A stretch of 32,865 nt of DNA from Rhodocyclaceae bacterium. GTDB taxonomy: Bacteria; Pseudomonadota; Gammaproteobacteria; Burkholderiales; Rhodocyclaceae. The notes below the pieces were generated by a model. That model was not told where the DNA came from and made no database searches. It was given only the letters and a program-made list of their open reading frames with translations. The stretch lies in contig JAGRGD010000098.1 of the NCBI GenBank assembly GCA_020445665.1, forward strand, positions 1-32,865, given 5' to 3'. This document shows, piece after piece, positions 15,923-25,503 of this stretch. The translations under genes and the position numbers were made by a program. Every line of letters starts with the position of its first letter. Positions within the stretch are counted from its first letter, which is position 1.

Positions 15923-17268
15923 GCACCATCGGCATCCGCACCCGCACGACCGCGGTCGTCGTCGTCGCGGTGGCCGCGGTGTGGTGTGTCGCCGCGATCC
16001 TGACCTGGTTCGAGGCCGAGCACGAGGCCGCCGAGATCTTCGACGGCCACCTGGCTCAGGCCGCCTCGATGCTGATCACCCAGACGGCGATGGAGATCGA
16101 GGAGCCCGAGGAGCTGGACGACGAGCTGCATGCGCCGCTCACCCATCGCTACGCCCGCAAGGTCGCCTTCCAGTTGTGGAGCCGCGAGGGCCGCCTGCTG
16201 GTGCACTCGGAGAACGCGCCCAATGTGCCCCTCGGCACGGTGCGCGAGGGTTTCAGCGACAGCGAGGTCGAAGGCGTGAGGTGGCGGGTCTATTCGGCCT
16301 GGAACAACGGCCGCGGAATTCTCGTCCAGGTCGGTGAACGGGCTGACGCCCGCAGCCATATGGCCGACGAGGTGGCCGAGGGCCTGCTCAAGCCACTGCT
16401 GTGGGGATTGCCCCTGCTGACGGTGTTGCTGTGGCTCGTCATCGGGCGGGCGATCCGGCCGCTGGGACTCGTGGCCAATGAAATCGCCGCCCGTTCCCCG
16501 TCGCGGCTCGATCCGCTCGAGGGGCTCGCCGTACCGCGTGAGGTGGAGCCCCTGGTCCGGCGTCTCGACGAGCTGCTGGTCCGGGTGGATCAGGCCCTGC
16601 AGGCTGAACAGCGCTTCACCGGCGATGCGGCCCACGAGCTGAGGACCCCCATCGCCGCGCTCGGCGCCCAGGCCGAGGTCGCCCTGGCGGCGAGCGACGA
16701 CGCCGAGAAGCGCCGGGCGCTGGTTGCGGTGCTGGCAGCGGCCCGGCGCATGGGACGCCTGGTCGAGCAGCTCCTGACTCTGGCACGGGCCGACAGCCAG
16801 GTGGCCGGCGACTGGGCCGAGGTGGACCTGGTGGCCATCGCGCGCGAGGTCATCGCTGACGCGGTGAGCGCCGGCAGCGCCGATACCGTCGAGATCGAGC
16901 TGGATGCGCCCGAACGCCTGATGGTGGCGGGCGAGCCGGGGTGGCTGGCCGTGCTGCTCCGGAATCTGGTCGAGAATGCGCTGCGCTTCAGTCCCGACGG
17001 CGAGCTGGTGACCGTCTCGGTCACCCGCGGCGCGGATGGCGCTGTCGTCCTGGAGGTGCGGGACCGGGGCCCGGGTGTGGCGCCCGAAGATTTGCCGCGC
17101 CTGGGCGAACGCTTCTGGCGAGAGGCCCGTCAGGCGGGTTCCGGCAGTGGCCTGGGGTTGTCGATTGCCAGGCGCGTCGCGACCCTGCATGGCGCGACAC
17201 TCGACTTCGGCGCTGGCGAGGATGGCAGTGGTCTGGTAGTCAGCCTGCGCTTTCCCGCCCGGCGCTGA
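15919..17268 (+). CDS. sensor histidine kinase (QseC/PmrB-like)
   Basis: A 449-aa inner-membrane kinase starting at GTG within the GTGA overlap. It has TM1 (about residues 10-29), a periplasmic sensor loop of about 130 residues rich in acidic residues (EIEEPEELDDEL), and TM2 (about 158-176). A HAMP-like linker leads to the H-box AAHELRTPIAAL (His239), N-box LVENALRFS, G1 DRGPGV and G2 GSGLGLS. The acidic sensor loop resembles those sensing cations in PmrB/PhoQ, but the signal here might equally be linked to the redox proteins. The 3' end overlaps the convergent hydrolase gene by 29 bp. Confidence 0.93.
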   Translation: MSTIGIRTRTTAVVVVAVAAVWCVAAILTWFEAEHEAAEIFDGHLAQAASMLITQTAMEIEEPEELDDELHAPLTHRYARKVAFQLWSREGRLLVHSENAPNVPLGTVREGFSDSEVEGVRWRVYSAWNNGRGILVQVGERADARSHMADEVAEGLLKPLLWGLPLLTVLLWLVIGRAIRPLGLVANEIAARSPSRLDPLEGLAVPREVEPLVRRLDELLVRVDQALQAEQRFTGDAAHELRTPIAALGAQAEVALAASDDAEKRRALVAVLAAARRMGRLVEQLLTLARADSQVAGDWAEVDLVAIAREVIADAVSAGSADTVEIELDAPERLMVAGEPGWLAVLLRNLVENALRFSPDGELVTVSVTRGADGAVVLEVRDRGPGVAPEDLPRLGERFWREARQAGSGSGLGLSIARRVATLHGATLDFGAGEDGSGLVVSLRFPARR

Positions 17269-17917
17269 GGGAAGACGCCGCGAAACGGCCGCTGTCGAGA
17301 AAGGTGGCGATCTCCCGCCCGACCCGGCGCGACAGCAGCATCTCGGAATGACCGACATGCAGCACGCGGCGGTCCTGCTCCCCGGGCAGGCGCGTTTCGG
17401 CCACCGACACCACACCGTCGTTGGGTCGCTCGATACCACCGAAAATGCGCGCCGCGGCGAGGCAGCGGGTGCCTGCGATCACGCCGATCTCGCTGCCGGC
17501 GGGCGCTGCGCAGGGGCCATGGTTCAGCCAGTCGGCGATCGAGAGGCCGATCACGCGAGCCATCAGCGCATTGCGCCGCAGTCGCGCTGCCAGCGCCGAG
17601 CCCTGGATCGGCGAGCCGAGCAGCACGCAGCGTTGGACCGGTGGATGGGGGCAGCAGGCCAGCATGCGCAGGATCACGACGCCACCCATGCTGTGGCCGA
17701 CGAGATGGGCGCCGTGCGGTGTGCGTCGGGCGAGGAAGGCGGCGAGGCGTCGCGCGTTGTCGTCAAGACCGACACGCACGGTGGGATAGCTGTAGCTGAG
17801 GGTGGTGTAGCCCCTGTCGCGCACCTGGCGCGCCAGCAGACTCATGGTCAGCCCGTGCATCCACAGGCCATGAACGAATACGACGGGAAGGCTGCGGTCG
17901 GGCGAGGAGGCGCCCAT
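17240..17917 (-). CDS. alpha/beta-fold hydrolase (lipase/esterase-like)
   Basis: A 225-aa hydrolase without a signal peptide. VVFVHGLW forms the oxyanion region, GHSMGG at 74-79 carries the nucleophile Ser76, NDGVVSV near residue 170 offers the acid, and HVGHSEM supplies the catalytic His. The size and the ND-G-V motif resemble PGAP1-like/triacylglycerol-lipase-type members. The ATG at 17917 is 16 bp after the stop codon of the ankyrin protein gene, so the two are co-transcribed. The substrate cannot be read from sequence; a lipid or ester is likely. Confidence 0.87.
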   Translation of the reverse strand: MGASSPDRSLPVVFVHGLWMHGLTMSLLARQVRDRGYTTLSYSYPTVRVGLDDNARRLAAFLARRTPHGAHLVGHSMGGVVILRMLACCPHPPVQRCVLLGSPIQGSALAARLRRNALMARVIGLSIADWLNHGPCAAPAGSEIGVIAGTRCLAAARIFGGIERPNDGVVSVAETRLPGEQDRRVLHVGHSEMLLSRRVGREIATFLDSGRFAASSLSAGRESAG

Positions 17918-17933
17918 CGCGGAGGAGCGCGGC

Positions 17934-19388
17934 TCAGTCGACGGTGCGTTCGTCGACGATCCGCCAGCGGCGGCTTTCACGGCCGAAGGTGAGCTGCTTG
18001 GTGTTGACGACCTTGTAGCTGTCGCTCTGGTAATCCTGGACGAAACGGGCGATGGCCTTGTCGCCATCGACGGAGACATCGATGTCGGTCAGCGTGACGC
18101 GAATGCTGCCGGGCTTGCCGACGCGGGTGCGGCGCTGCGCCTTCCAGCCATCGAGGGTGTTGCCGTCGGCCGGCACGAAGCGGCGCGAGTAGTGTGTGAG
18201 GTAGGCCTCGGGGTCGCCGGAGGACCAGTCCTCGGCCCACTGGGCGAGGGTCTTCCGGACCTGACTGCGGTCGGCCTCGGTGGTGTCCTTGGGCTCGGGT
18301 GCGGGCTTCGGCGCTTCGACGGCCTTCTCGGGTGCCGGGGCCGGCTTCGACGCCTCGACGACCTTCGCGGGCTCAGGTGCAGGCTTCGGCGCTTCGACGA
18401 CCTTCTCGGGCTCAGGTGCAGGCTTCGGCGCTTCGACGACCTTCTCGGGTTCGGGCGCGGGCTTCGGCGCCTCGGCGACCCTCGCGGGTTCCGGAGCAGG
18501 CTTCGGCGCCTCGACGACCGTCTCGGGTTCGGGCGCGGGCGTCGGCGCCTCGACGACCTTCTCGGGTTCCGGCGCAGGCGCCGGCGCTTCCACGACGGTC
18601 TCCGGCGGGTCGGCCGGCGCCGACTCCGACGCCACCTGCGCGTCGTCGGCCGGCGCCGGATCCGACCCGGAAACCGCCTCGGCGGTTTCCGAGGCGGGTT
18701 CCGCCGCGACCGAGGCATCCGCCGCAGGATCGCTGCTGGCCTCGACCGCCGCCTGGCGCTGGGGAAGGCTCGGTTCGGCAGTGCGGATCGGGCCGGTGGC
18801 TTCGGCTTGCTCGAGCAGGGTCTTCAGGCCGCTGCGATCGATGCGGAGCGGGCTGATCGTGCGCGTCGCACTGACCTCGAGCACCTTGACCGGGGTGCGT
18901 CCCAAAGCATTTGTGAGGGTCGCGTCGGCACCATAGGCCAGCAGGCTCTTGGCGAGATCGACGGCATCGGCGGACGGGCGAGCACCGGCGAGCAGGTGCA
19001 GCGGGGTGTTGCCCTCCGCATCGGCTGCGTTCGGGTCGGCACCCGCGTCGAGGAGCATGGCGGCCATCGCCGAGTCGCCCCGCTGGGCGGCGTGATGGAG
19101 CGCCGTCCGGCCGGCCAGCGCCTGGCGGTGGTCCGTGGCTGCCAGATCGGCGCCGGCCATGATCCGGTCGAGAACCCGGTAGCGGTCCCCGCAGGCGGCG
19201 GCTGCCACCAGGGGGCGGGGTAGGGCGACATCCTGCGGACAGGTGACCTGCGCCGAACTGCGCAGTTCGGACCAGAGCGAATTGTCGGGCGTGGCGGGCG
19301 CGGCGAGGGCGCTGGCCGACAGGCCGAGGGCGGCGATGAACTGCAGGACCCTGAGCGAGCGGCGTCGTGATCGTGGAGGTGTTTGCAT
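17934..19388 (-). CDS. exported ankyrin-repeat protein with Pro/Glu/Lys repeats and NTF2-like C-terminus
   Basis: A 484-aa protein with a signal peptide to about residue 30 (ALAAP). Two to three ankyrin repeats lie at 93-172 (GRTALHHAAQRGD, GADPNAADAEGNTPLHLLA, GRTPVKVLE). An Ala/Glu/Pro-rich linker contains eight 13-residue tandem units (265-368). Residues 372-484 (TLAQWAEDWSSGDPEAYLTHYS ... RRWRIVDERTV) resemble the NTF2-like/SnoaL domain found at the C-terminus of some L,D-transpeptidases (Cds6 type). The ATG at 19388 places the signal peptide first. The stiff repeat linker probably spans periplasm or cell wall between two binding domains. No catalytic function is visible. Confidence 0.8.
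   Translation of the reverse strand: MQTPPRSRRRSLRVLQFIAALGLSASALAAPATPDNSLWSELRSSAQVTCPQDVALPRPLVAAAACGDRYRVLDRIMAGADLAATDHRQALAGRTALHHAAQRGDSAMAAMLLDAGADPNAADAEGNTPLHLLAGARPSADAVDLAKSLLAYGADATLTNALGRTPVKVLEVSATRTISPLRIDRSGLKTLLEQAEATGPIRTAEPSLPQRQAAVEASSDPAADASVAAEPASETAEAVSGSDPAPADDAQVASESAPADPPETVVEAPAPAPEPEKVVEAPTPAPEPETVVEAPKPAPEPARVAEAPKPAPEPEKVVEAPKPAPEPEKVVEAPKPAPEPAKVVEASKPAPAPEKAVEAPKPAPEPKDTTEADRSQVRKTLAQWAEDWSSGDPEAYLTHYSRRFVPADGNTLDGWKAQRRTRVGKPGSIRVTLTDIDVSVDGDKAIARFVQDYQSDSYKVVNTKQLTFGRESRRWRIVDERTVD
18285..18596 (-). repeat. eight 39-bp tandem repeats coding for VVEAPKPAPEPEK-type units
   Basis: Within the ankyrin-protein gene, eight in-frame units of 39 bp encode variants of V-V-E-A-P-K-P-A-P-E-P-E-K. 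Units differ at positions 1-2, 5-6, 10 and 12-13. The repeat number may vary by slippage between strains. Confidence 0.9.
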
Positions 19389-19524
19389 AGTTCTACCGTG
19401 AGCGGGAGGCGCTGATTTTAGCCCGGAATGCCCCACGCTTGGACGCCGGATCTGGATCCGGTGCTCACCGCTCACGGCCAGAGGCCCAGCCTCGCGGCCG
19501 GGCCCCTGGCGGGTGGTGCAACGA

Positions 19525-20124
19525 TCAGCCCTTGCGCGCCGGGGCGGGCTGCAGGCCGCCGTCGCGCAGCGCGACACGGTCGCCGGAACGGAAGGCAGGC
19601 GGGCCGGGCAGGCGCACGACCTCGCGGCTGCCGTCGTCCATGCGGATGGCGACCTCATAGGCGGTGCTGCTGCGGACCTTGCGCTCGATCTGGTTGCCGG
19701 CGATGCCGCCCAGCACGGCGCCGCCGATCGTGGCGAGATCCCGTCCGGTGCCCTTGCCGACCTGGTTGCCCAGCACGCCGCCCACGACACCCCCGGCGAT
19801 CACGCCGGCGCCGCTGCCCTGGCCCTCGACCGCCACCGGGCTCACCGACTCGACCACGCCGCAGCCATCGCATTGTGGCGCCGACGCGGCAGGCGCTGGG
19901 GCCGCCTCGGCGCGGGATGCCGCCCTCGGCGCCGGCTTCGGTGAGGCTGTGGCGGTGGAGGCCTCGGCGGCGGCCATGCGGGATTCGCTCTTGATCTCCT
20001 GGTGGCTCTGCGTGGTGGGCAGGGTGCCGGTCAGGGCGGCGATGCCGACGGCGCTGAAGCCGATCACCGAGAGGGCGGCGAGCCACTGTACCGGGTGCAG
20101 TCGAAAGCGGGGTTTGCTGTTCAT
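19525..20124 (-). CDS. glycine-zipper 2TM domain protein
   Basis: A 199-aa protein with one N-terminal membrane segment (about residues 14-31) and a periplasmic remainder. Residues 103-149 form two Gly-rich zipper helices (GVIAGGVVGGVLGNQVG and IGGAVLGGIAGNQIE), the hallmark of the Rickettsia 17-kDa/SlyB-like glycine-zipper family. A short SH3-like beta segment (YEVAIRMDDGSREVVR ... GDRVALRDG) follows. CDGC at 85-88 precedes the zipper. A good ribosome site (AAGGAGA) precedes the ATG at 20124; the open frame extends upstream but without coding character. Family members are linked to envelope integrity; the exact role is unknown. Confidence 0.87.
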   Translation of the reverse strand: MNSKPRFRLHPVQWLAALSVIGFSAVGIAALTGTLPTTQSHQEIKSESRMAAAEASTATASPKPAPRAASRAEAAPAPAASAPQCDGCGVVESVSPVAVEGQGSGAGVIAGGVVGGVLGNQVGKGTGRDLATIGGAVLGGIAGNQIERKVRSSTAYEVAIRMDDGSREVVRLPGPPAFRSGDRVALRDGGLQPAPARKG

Positions 20125-20230
20125 GATGATTTCTCCTTGTTGTCCGTGCTGACACGTCAGGAGCAATCTAGCGAGATCCAGCACGGCCTGGAGGCGGCCA
20201 GAAAAAGGCTTACAAATGAATCGCTTCCGC

Positions 20231-22162
20231 TTACTCGTCGTTACGAATCCGGGCTCGCGACGGGCGCAGCAGGAAGCGTCCTGGGTCGAGCCCCTCGACG
20301 ATGTCACGCTCGAGCGGAAGGGGGTCGCCGTCGAGCTGGCTGGCGACCAGTTCGCCGATCAGGGACGACCAGACCAGGCCCCGCGCGCCGAAGCCGGAGA
20401 TCGCGAAGAGGCCCGGGTGGCGGGGCAGGTGACCGGCCAGCGTGGCACCGTCCGGGCGCTCGCCGGTTGGCAGTTCGCCGACCATCGGCAGGCGGTCCGG
20501 CGAGGCCGGGCGAAAGCCGACGCGGCCCGCCAGGCGGGGCGCAAGCAGCGTCTCGCCGAAGCCTGGCAGCATCAGCTCGAGGCGCGAGAGGTTTTCTGCC
20601 TGGTCGGCGTCGCGCAGGGCCGGTTCGTCGTCGGCCACCTGGAAGGTGGCGCCGGCGCAGCGCACGCCATCGATGGCGGGGCTGACGTAGCCCAGGCGAC
20701 AGACCACCACGTCGGGCGGGGTGCCGTCGGCCGCGTCGAGGTGCGTCACCTGCCCGCGTGCGGGGCGCACGGGCAGGACCCGGCTGGGGGCGAACGCGCC
20801 GATGCCGACGCCGTTGGCGAGGATGAGATGGGGTGCCTCGGCGATCACTGCGCCGTCGTCGCTTCTTGCGAGCCAGTGCTCGCCGAGGCGCTCGAAGCGT
20901 GCAAACCGGGTGCCGAAGTGGCTGTGCAGCCGGTCGCCGCAGGCGGCGAGGTTGGCGGCGCAGAGGGACGGTGGCTGGACCCAGCCGGCCTGCTCGAACC
21001 ACCAGCCGCCGGCCTCGACCGGCCAGCCGGCCAGCCGCGCCGCCTCGGCCTGCTCGACGAAGCGCAGGTAGGCCGCAGGCGGCGCGTGGGCCTCGACCAC
21101 CTGGGCCTGCTTGGCCTGGTGGTCCCGATCGCGGGCCAGGTGCAGCACGCCGCAGCGGGACCAGCGTGGCGCCTGGCCGAGGGCCTCGAGCATGGCCAGG
21201 TGGCGCAGGCCGTGCAGCGTGCCGGCGCGGGTTAGTCGCGAGAGCCGATTGTCGTCGAGGCTGGGCAGCGGGCGCAGCACGCCGGCGAGATTGCCCGAGG
21301 CGCCCTGTCCGGGGCCGTCCGCCGCATCAATCAGGTCGATCTGCCAGCCCCGGGCTGCAAGCCGCTGTGCCACCGCGGTGCCGGCGAGGCCGGCGCCGAC
21401 CACGATGGCGCGACGCTCTCGAGGCGCGGGCATGGCCGCTTCGGCCCGCGCCGACAGGGTCGCGTTGAGCTGGCCGGTCAGCATCTCGCGCTTGCCGGCA
21501 AAACCGGCACTGCGCTGCAGGTCGAAACCGGCATGGCCGAGGGCCTCACGCACCGCGCCGGCCACCGACCAGGTGGCCAGCGTGGCCTGTGGGGCGCACA
21601 GGCGGGCGAGCAGGTGGCAGATCCGGGGCGACCACAGCTCGGGATTGCAGGCAGGCGAGAAGCCGTCGAGGTAGAGCGCATCGGCGCGGCAGACGAGCTT
21701 TTCCAGAGCGCTCGTGGCGTCGCCGAAGAGCAGGGTCAGGACGACCCGCCCGCCCTCCAGCGAGAGACGGTGGATGCCGGGCAGCGGGAGCGGCCAGTCG
21801 CAGACCAGTGCCTGGGACATGGGGCCCAGTTCGGGAAATCCCTCGAGCAGGCGGGCCAGGTCCGTTGCCGTGAGCGGATGCTTCTCCACCGAAACGAAGT
21901 GCAGGCAGTCACTTCGCGCAGGGTCGTCCCGCCAGGCGGCCCAGGTGGCGAGGAAGTTCAGTCCGAGGCCGAAACCGGTCTCGAGGATCGTGAAGCGACG
22001 GCGCCCCTGCCAGCGCGCAGGCAGACCGTTGCCGCGGAGAAATACATGGCGGGCCTGACCCAGGGCCCCCGTACGGGTGTGGTAGACGTCGTCGAAGCGG
22101 GTGGAGCGGGGCGTGCCGTCGTCGTCGAAGGCCAGCTCGGCGGGCTCGATGTGCTCGTACAT
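20231..22162 (-). CDS. mnmC: bifunctional tRNA mnm5s2U biosynthesis protein MnmC
   Basis: A 643-aa cytoplasmic enzyme that completes mnm5s2U34 in tRNA after MnmEG: the FAD domain removes the carboxymethyl group from cmnm5s2U and the methyltransferase domain methylates the amine. The N-terminal methyltransferase domain has DVYHTRTGALGQARHVFL and the SAM motif ILETGFGLGLNF (59-70), then LYLDGFSPACNPELW and ATWSVAGAVREAL. The FAD-dependent oxidoreductase domain starts with IVVGAGLAGTAVAQRL (about 253-268), then GQGASGNLAGVLRP. Length and fusion are as in E. coli. It is the last gene after lysS and a small unknown gene, 23 bp from the latter. Confidence 0.95.
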   Translation of the reverse strand: MYEHIEPAELAFDDDGTPRSTRFDDVYHTRTGALGQARHVFLRGNGLPARWQGRRRFTILETGFGLGLNFLATWAAWRDDPARSDCLHFVSVEKHPLTATDLARLLEGFPELGPMSQALVCDWPLPLPGIHRLSLEGGRVVLTLLFGDATSALEKLVCRADALYLDGFSPACNPELWSPRICHLLARLCAPQATLATWSVAGAVREALGHAGFDLQRSAGFAGKREMLTGQLNATLSARAEAAMPAPRERRAIVVGAGLAGTAVAQRLAARGWQIDLIDAADGPGQGASGNLAGVLRPLPSLDDNRLSRLTRAGTLHGLRHLAMLEALGQAPRWSRCGVLHLARDRDHQAKQAQVVEAHAPPAAYLRFVEQAEAARLAGWPVEAGGWWFEQAGWVQPPSLCAANLAACGDRLHSHFGTRFARFERLGEHWLARSDDGAVIAEAPHLILANGVGIGAFAPSRVLPVRPARGQVTHLDAADGTPPDVVVCRLGYVSPAIDGVRCAGATFQVADDEPALRDADQAENLSRLELMLPGFGETLLAPRLAGRVGFRPASPDRLPMVGELPTGERPDGATLAGHLPRHPGLFAISGFGARGLVWSSLIGELVASQLDGDPLPLERDIVEGLDPGRFLLRPSRARIRNDE

Positions 22163-22185
22163 CGGCGGGCGTCGGAGGACCGGGC

Positions 22186-22674
22186 TCAGTGCAGGACGCC
22201 GGTGGGCGGCGTCGCCTGGGGCGCGCGAGGGGCGTCGCCCGCGGCATCGAGATCCAGATCCCAGTCGGCGGCCCGGGTGCCGGCGCGCAGCATCGCGCAG
22301 AAAACCTGCAACAGGCTGTCGTTGAGGGTCAGTGACATCGAGCGCGCCCGGTGCTCGCGCAGGACGAGGACGAGATGATCGGCCTTGTCCCGCTCGATCC
22401 GGGCCTCGGAGACCAGCAGCGGGACCTGGCCGAGGGGGCGCACGAGATCGTCGGCGGGGGCGTAGGGCTTGTCGAAGCGCCCCGCACCCGACGAAGGCCT
22501 CGCCGCGGGGACGGCTTCTGGCGCGCGCGCCAGCGGGCCGAGACTGGGCCAGATCTGGCGCACGAAGCGGCGTGTGAGGTGGGCGAGGTACTCCTCGCCG
22601 GCCTGGGTCGACACCCGCAGCAGGAGGCGGTCGGGGACCGCCTCGTAGGCGATCTGGATCTGGTGGATGCCCAT
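22186..22674 (-). CDS. conserved-looking small protein of unknown function
   Basis: A 162-aa soluble protein, not recognised. The N-terminal MGIHQIQIAYEAVPDRLLLRV and the LLVSEARIERD segment look like beta strands; the middle is Pro/Ala-rich and probably flexible; LNDSLLQVFCAML is a helix; the C-terminus is acidic then Pro-rich. No signal peptide or catalytic motif is visible. It lies 18 bp after lysS and 23 bp before mnmC, so it is co-transcribed and may relate to tRNA function. A weak GGCGAA precedes the ATG. Confidence 0.7.
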   Translation of the reverse strand: MGIHQIQIAYEAVPDRLLLRVSTQAGEEYLAHLTRRFVRQIWPSLGPLARAPEAVPAARPSSGAGRFDKPYAPADDLVRPLGQVPLLVSEARIERDKADHLVLVLREHRARSMSLTLNDSLLQVFCAMLRAGTRAADWDLDLDAAGDAPRAPQATPPTGVLH

Positions 22675-22692
22675 TTCGCCGATGCGCAGGCC

Positions 22693-24195
<1,503 letters not shown>

Positions 24196-24280
24196 GGTTC
24201 GCTCTGACGGTGATGGTGCGCGCCACGGCGCGCGCGACGCGTGAAAAAGAGCGAAATTTTGACACAAGGACCGCCTTTCG

Positions 24281-24299
24281 TGCCGGATTTGCGCCGGCA
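24281..24299 (-). terminator. hairpin after the diguanylate cyclase gene
   Basis: TGCCGG / CCGGCA with a 7-nt loop begins 10 bp beyond the diguanylate cyclase stop codon. It has a 6-bp GC-rich stem but no T tract directly after, so it is a weak terminator candidate, ahead of lysS. Confidence 0.35.
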
Positions 24300-24309
24300 T
24301 GGGCGCGGA

Positions 24310-25374
24310 TCAGTCGAAGAAGATGTCGGCTTCGGCCTGGTGGTCGGCGGCTGCGCCGTCGTGGGACGTCAGCTTGCCCTCGCGGACCAGCGCCTCGTAA
24401 TCGCTGGTCTGGTTGCGGCCGTTGTCCTTCGAGTAGTAGAGGGCCTCGTCGGCGCGCCCGAGCAGTTCGGCGTGCAGTCGCGACGGGTCGATGCGGGTGA
24501 AGCCGACCGAGCACGTGACGCGGCCGATCTGGGGGAAGGGGTAGTCTTCGACGGCCCGGCGGAAGCGGTCGAAGATCAGGCCGACCACGTCGGGCTCGGC
24601 GTGATAGATCATCACCACGAACTCCTCGCCGCCGAAGCGGAAGAGCTTGTCGCTGGCACGGAAGCTGTGGCGCATCAGGTCGGCCACGCGGATCAGCACC
24701 TCGTCGCCGAAGAGGTGGCCGTAGGTGTCATTGACCCGCTTGAAATGATCGATGTCGATGACCCCCAGCCAGCACGGGCGGGCCAGCTCCTTCGGCCCCA
24801 CGGGGCGCTGGCGCTCGAACTGCGCGCGGGCAGCCTGGTCGATCAGCTGGTCGAAGTTCTCTTCGAAGGTCTTGCGGTTGAGCAGGTGGGTGAGGGTGTC
24901 GAGGTTGGCGTACTCCCACTGCAGCTGCTGGTTGTAGAAGCAGCGCAGGAACAGGGCGGCCGCCTCCAGTTTGTCCGGCGTCGGATTGTGCTCGCAATGC
25001 ACCTCCAGCAGCCATTGCGCGGCCAGCGGCTCGCCGATGGCGAAAGCCACCGTCCAGTCGCCCCCGTTGCACTGCACCGAGCAGCCCGTCTGGGAACGGT
25101 GGCAATCCGCCAGGAGCGGCGCGGGGTCGAAGCGCGGCAGCATCGCGTCGGCGCTGATCCAGTGGTCCTCCTCCTCGCCGGCGATGCGCCAGCCGAGCGG
25201 GTGCACGTGCATGCCGTCCCGCTCGGTGGAGACCTTGTACATCAGCGAGTAGCGGCCCCCGAGGAAGCGCAGGAGGCGATCGCTGGTCTCCCGGTAGGCG
25301 TCCTCGCGACTGTGCAGGCGGCCGAGGGACTCGGCGCCCTGGAGGAGTTCGAGAATGGATCCGACGTCGGGCAC
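24310..25374 (-). CDS. diguanylate cyclase (GGDEF domain) with N-terminal GAF-like region
   Basis: A 354-aa protein starting at GTG. The C-terminal half is a GGDEF domain with GVIDIDHFKRVNDTYGH, active site GGEEF at 248-252 and inhibitory I-site RASD at 239-242, five residues before the signature as in PleD. It should make c-di-GMP from two GTP and be product-inhibited. Residues 1-150 form a soluble domain with six Cys residues and no membrane segment, probably a GAF-like sensor of a cytoplasmic signal. It lies 129 bp downstream of the accessory SMC operon, in the same direction, and may be transcribed independently. Confidence 0.92.
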   Translation of the reverse strand: MPDVGSILELLQGAESLGRLHSREDAYRETSDRLLRFLGGRYSLMYKVSTERDGMHVHPLGWRIAGEEEDHWISADAMLPRFDPAPLLADCHRSQTGCSVQCNGGDWTVAFAIGEPLAAQWLLEVHCEHNPTPDKLEAAALFLRCFYNQQLQWEYANLDTLTHLLNRKTFEENFDQLIDQAARAQFERQRPVGPKELARPCWLGVIDIDHFKRVNDTYGHLFGDEVLIRVADLMRHSFRASDKLFRFGGEEFVVMIYHAEPDVVGLIFDRFRRAVEDYPFPQIGRVTCSVGFTRIDPSRLHAELLGRADEALYYSKDNGRNQTSDYEALVREGKLTSHDGAAADHQAEADIFFD

Positions 25375-25503
25375 GGCGCTGCAGTGGGCGGATGGGTCGT
25401 GCAGACTGTTACGGCGCGGCTCCGGCCGACTTGAACCGCACGGCGGCGTGGCGCCGCGCCGATACCGGCGTGAGCATCGCGCGTGGTCGCGTGTGCGGCT
25501 CGC

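Noticed and set aside
18285-18596. The 39-bp repeats considered as a CRISPR-like array.
   Set aside because: Units are contiguous without spacers and stay in frame within a protein gene.
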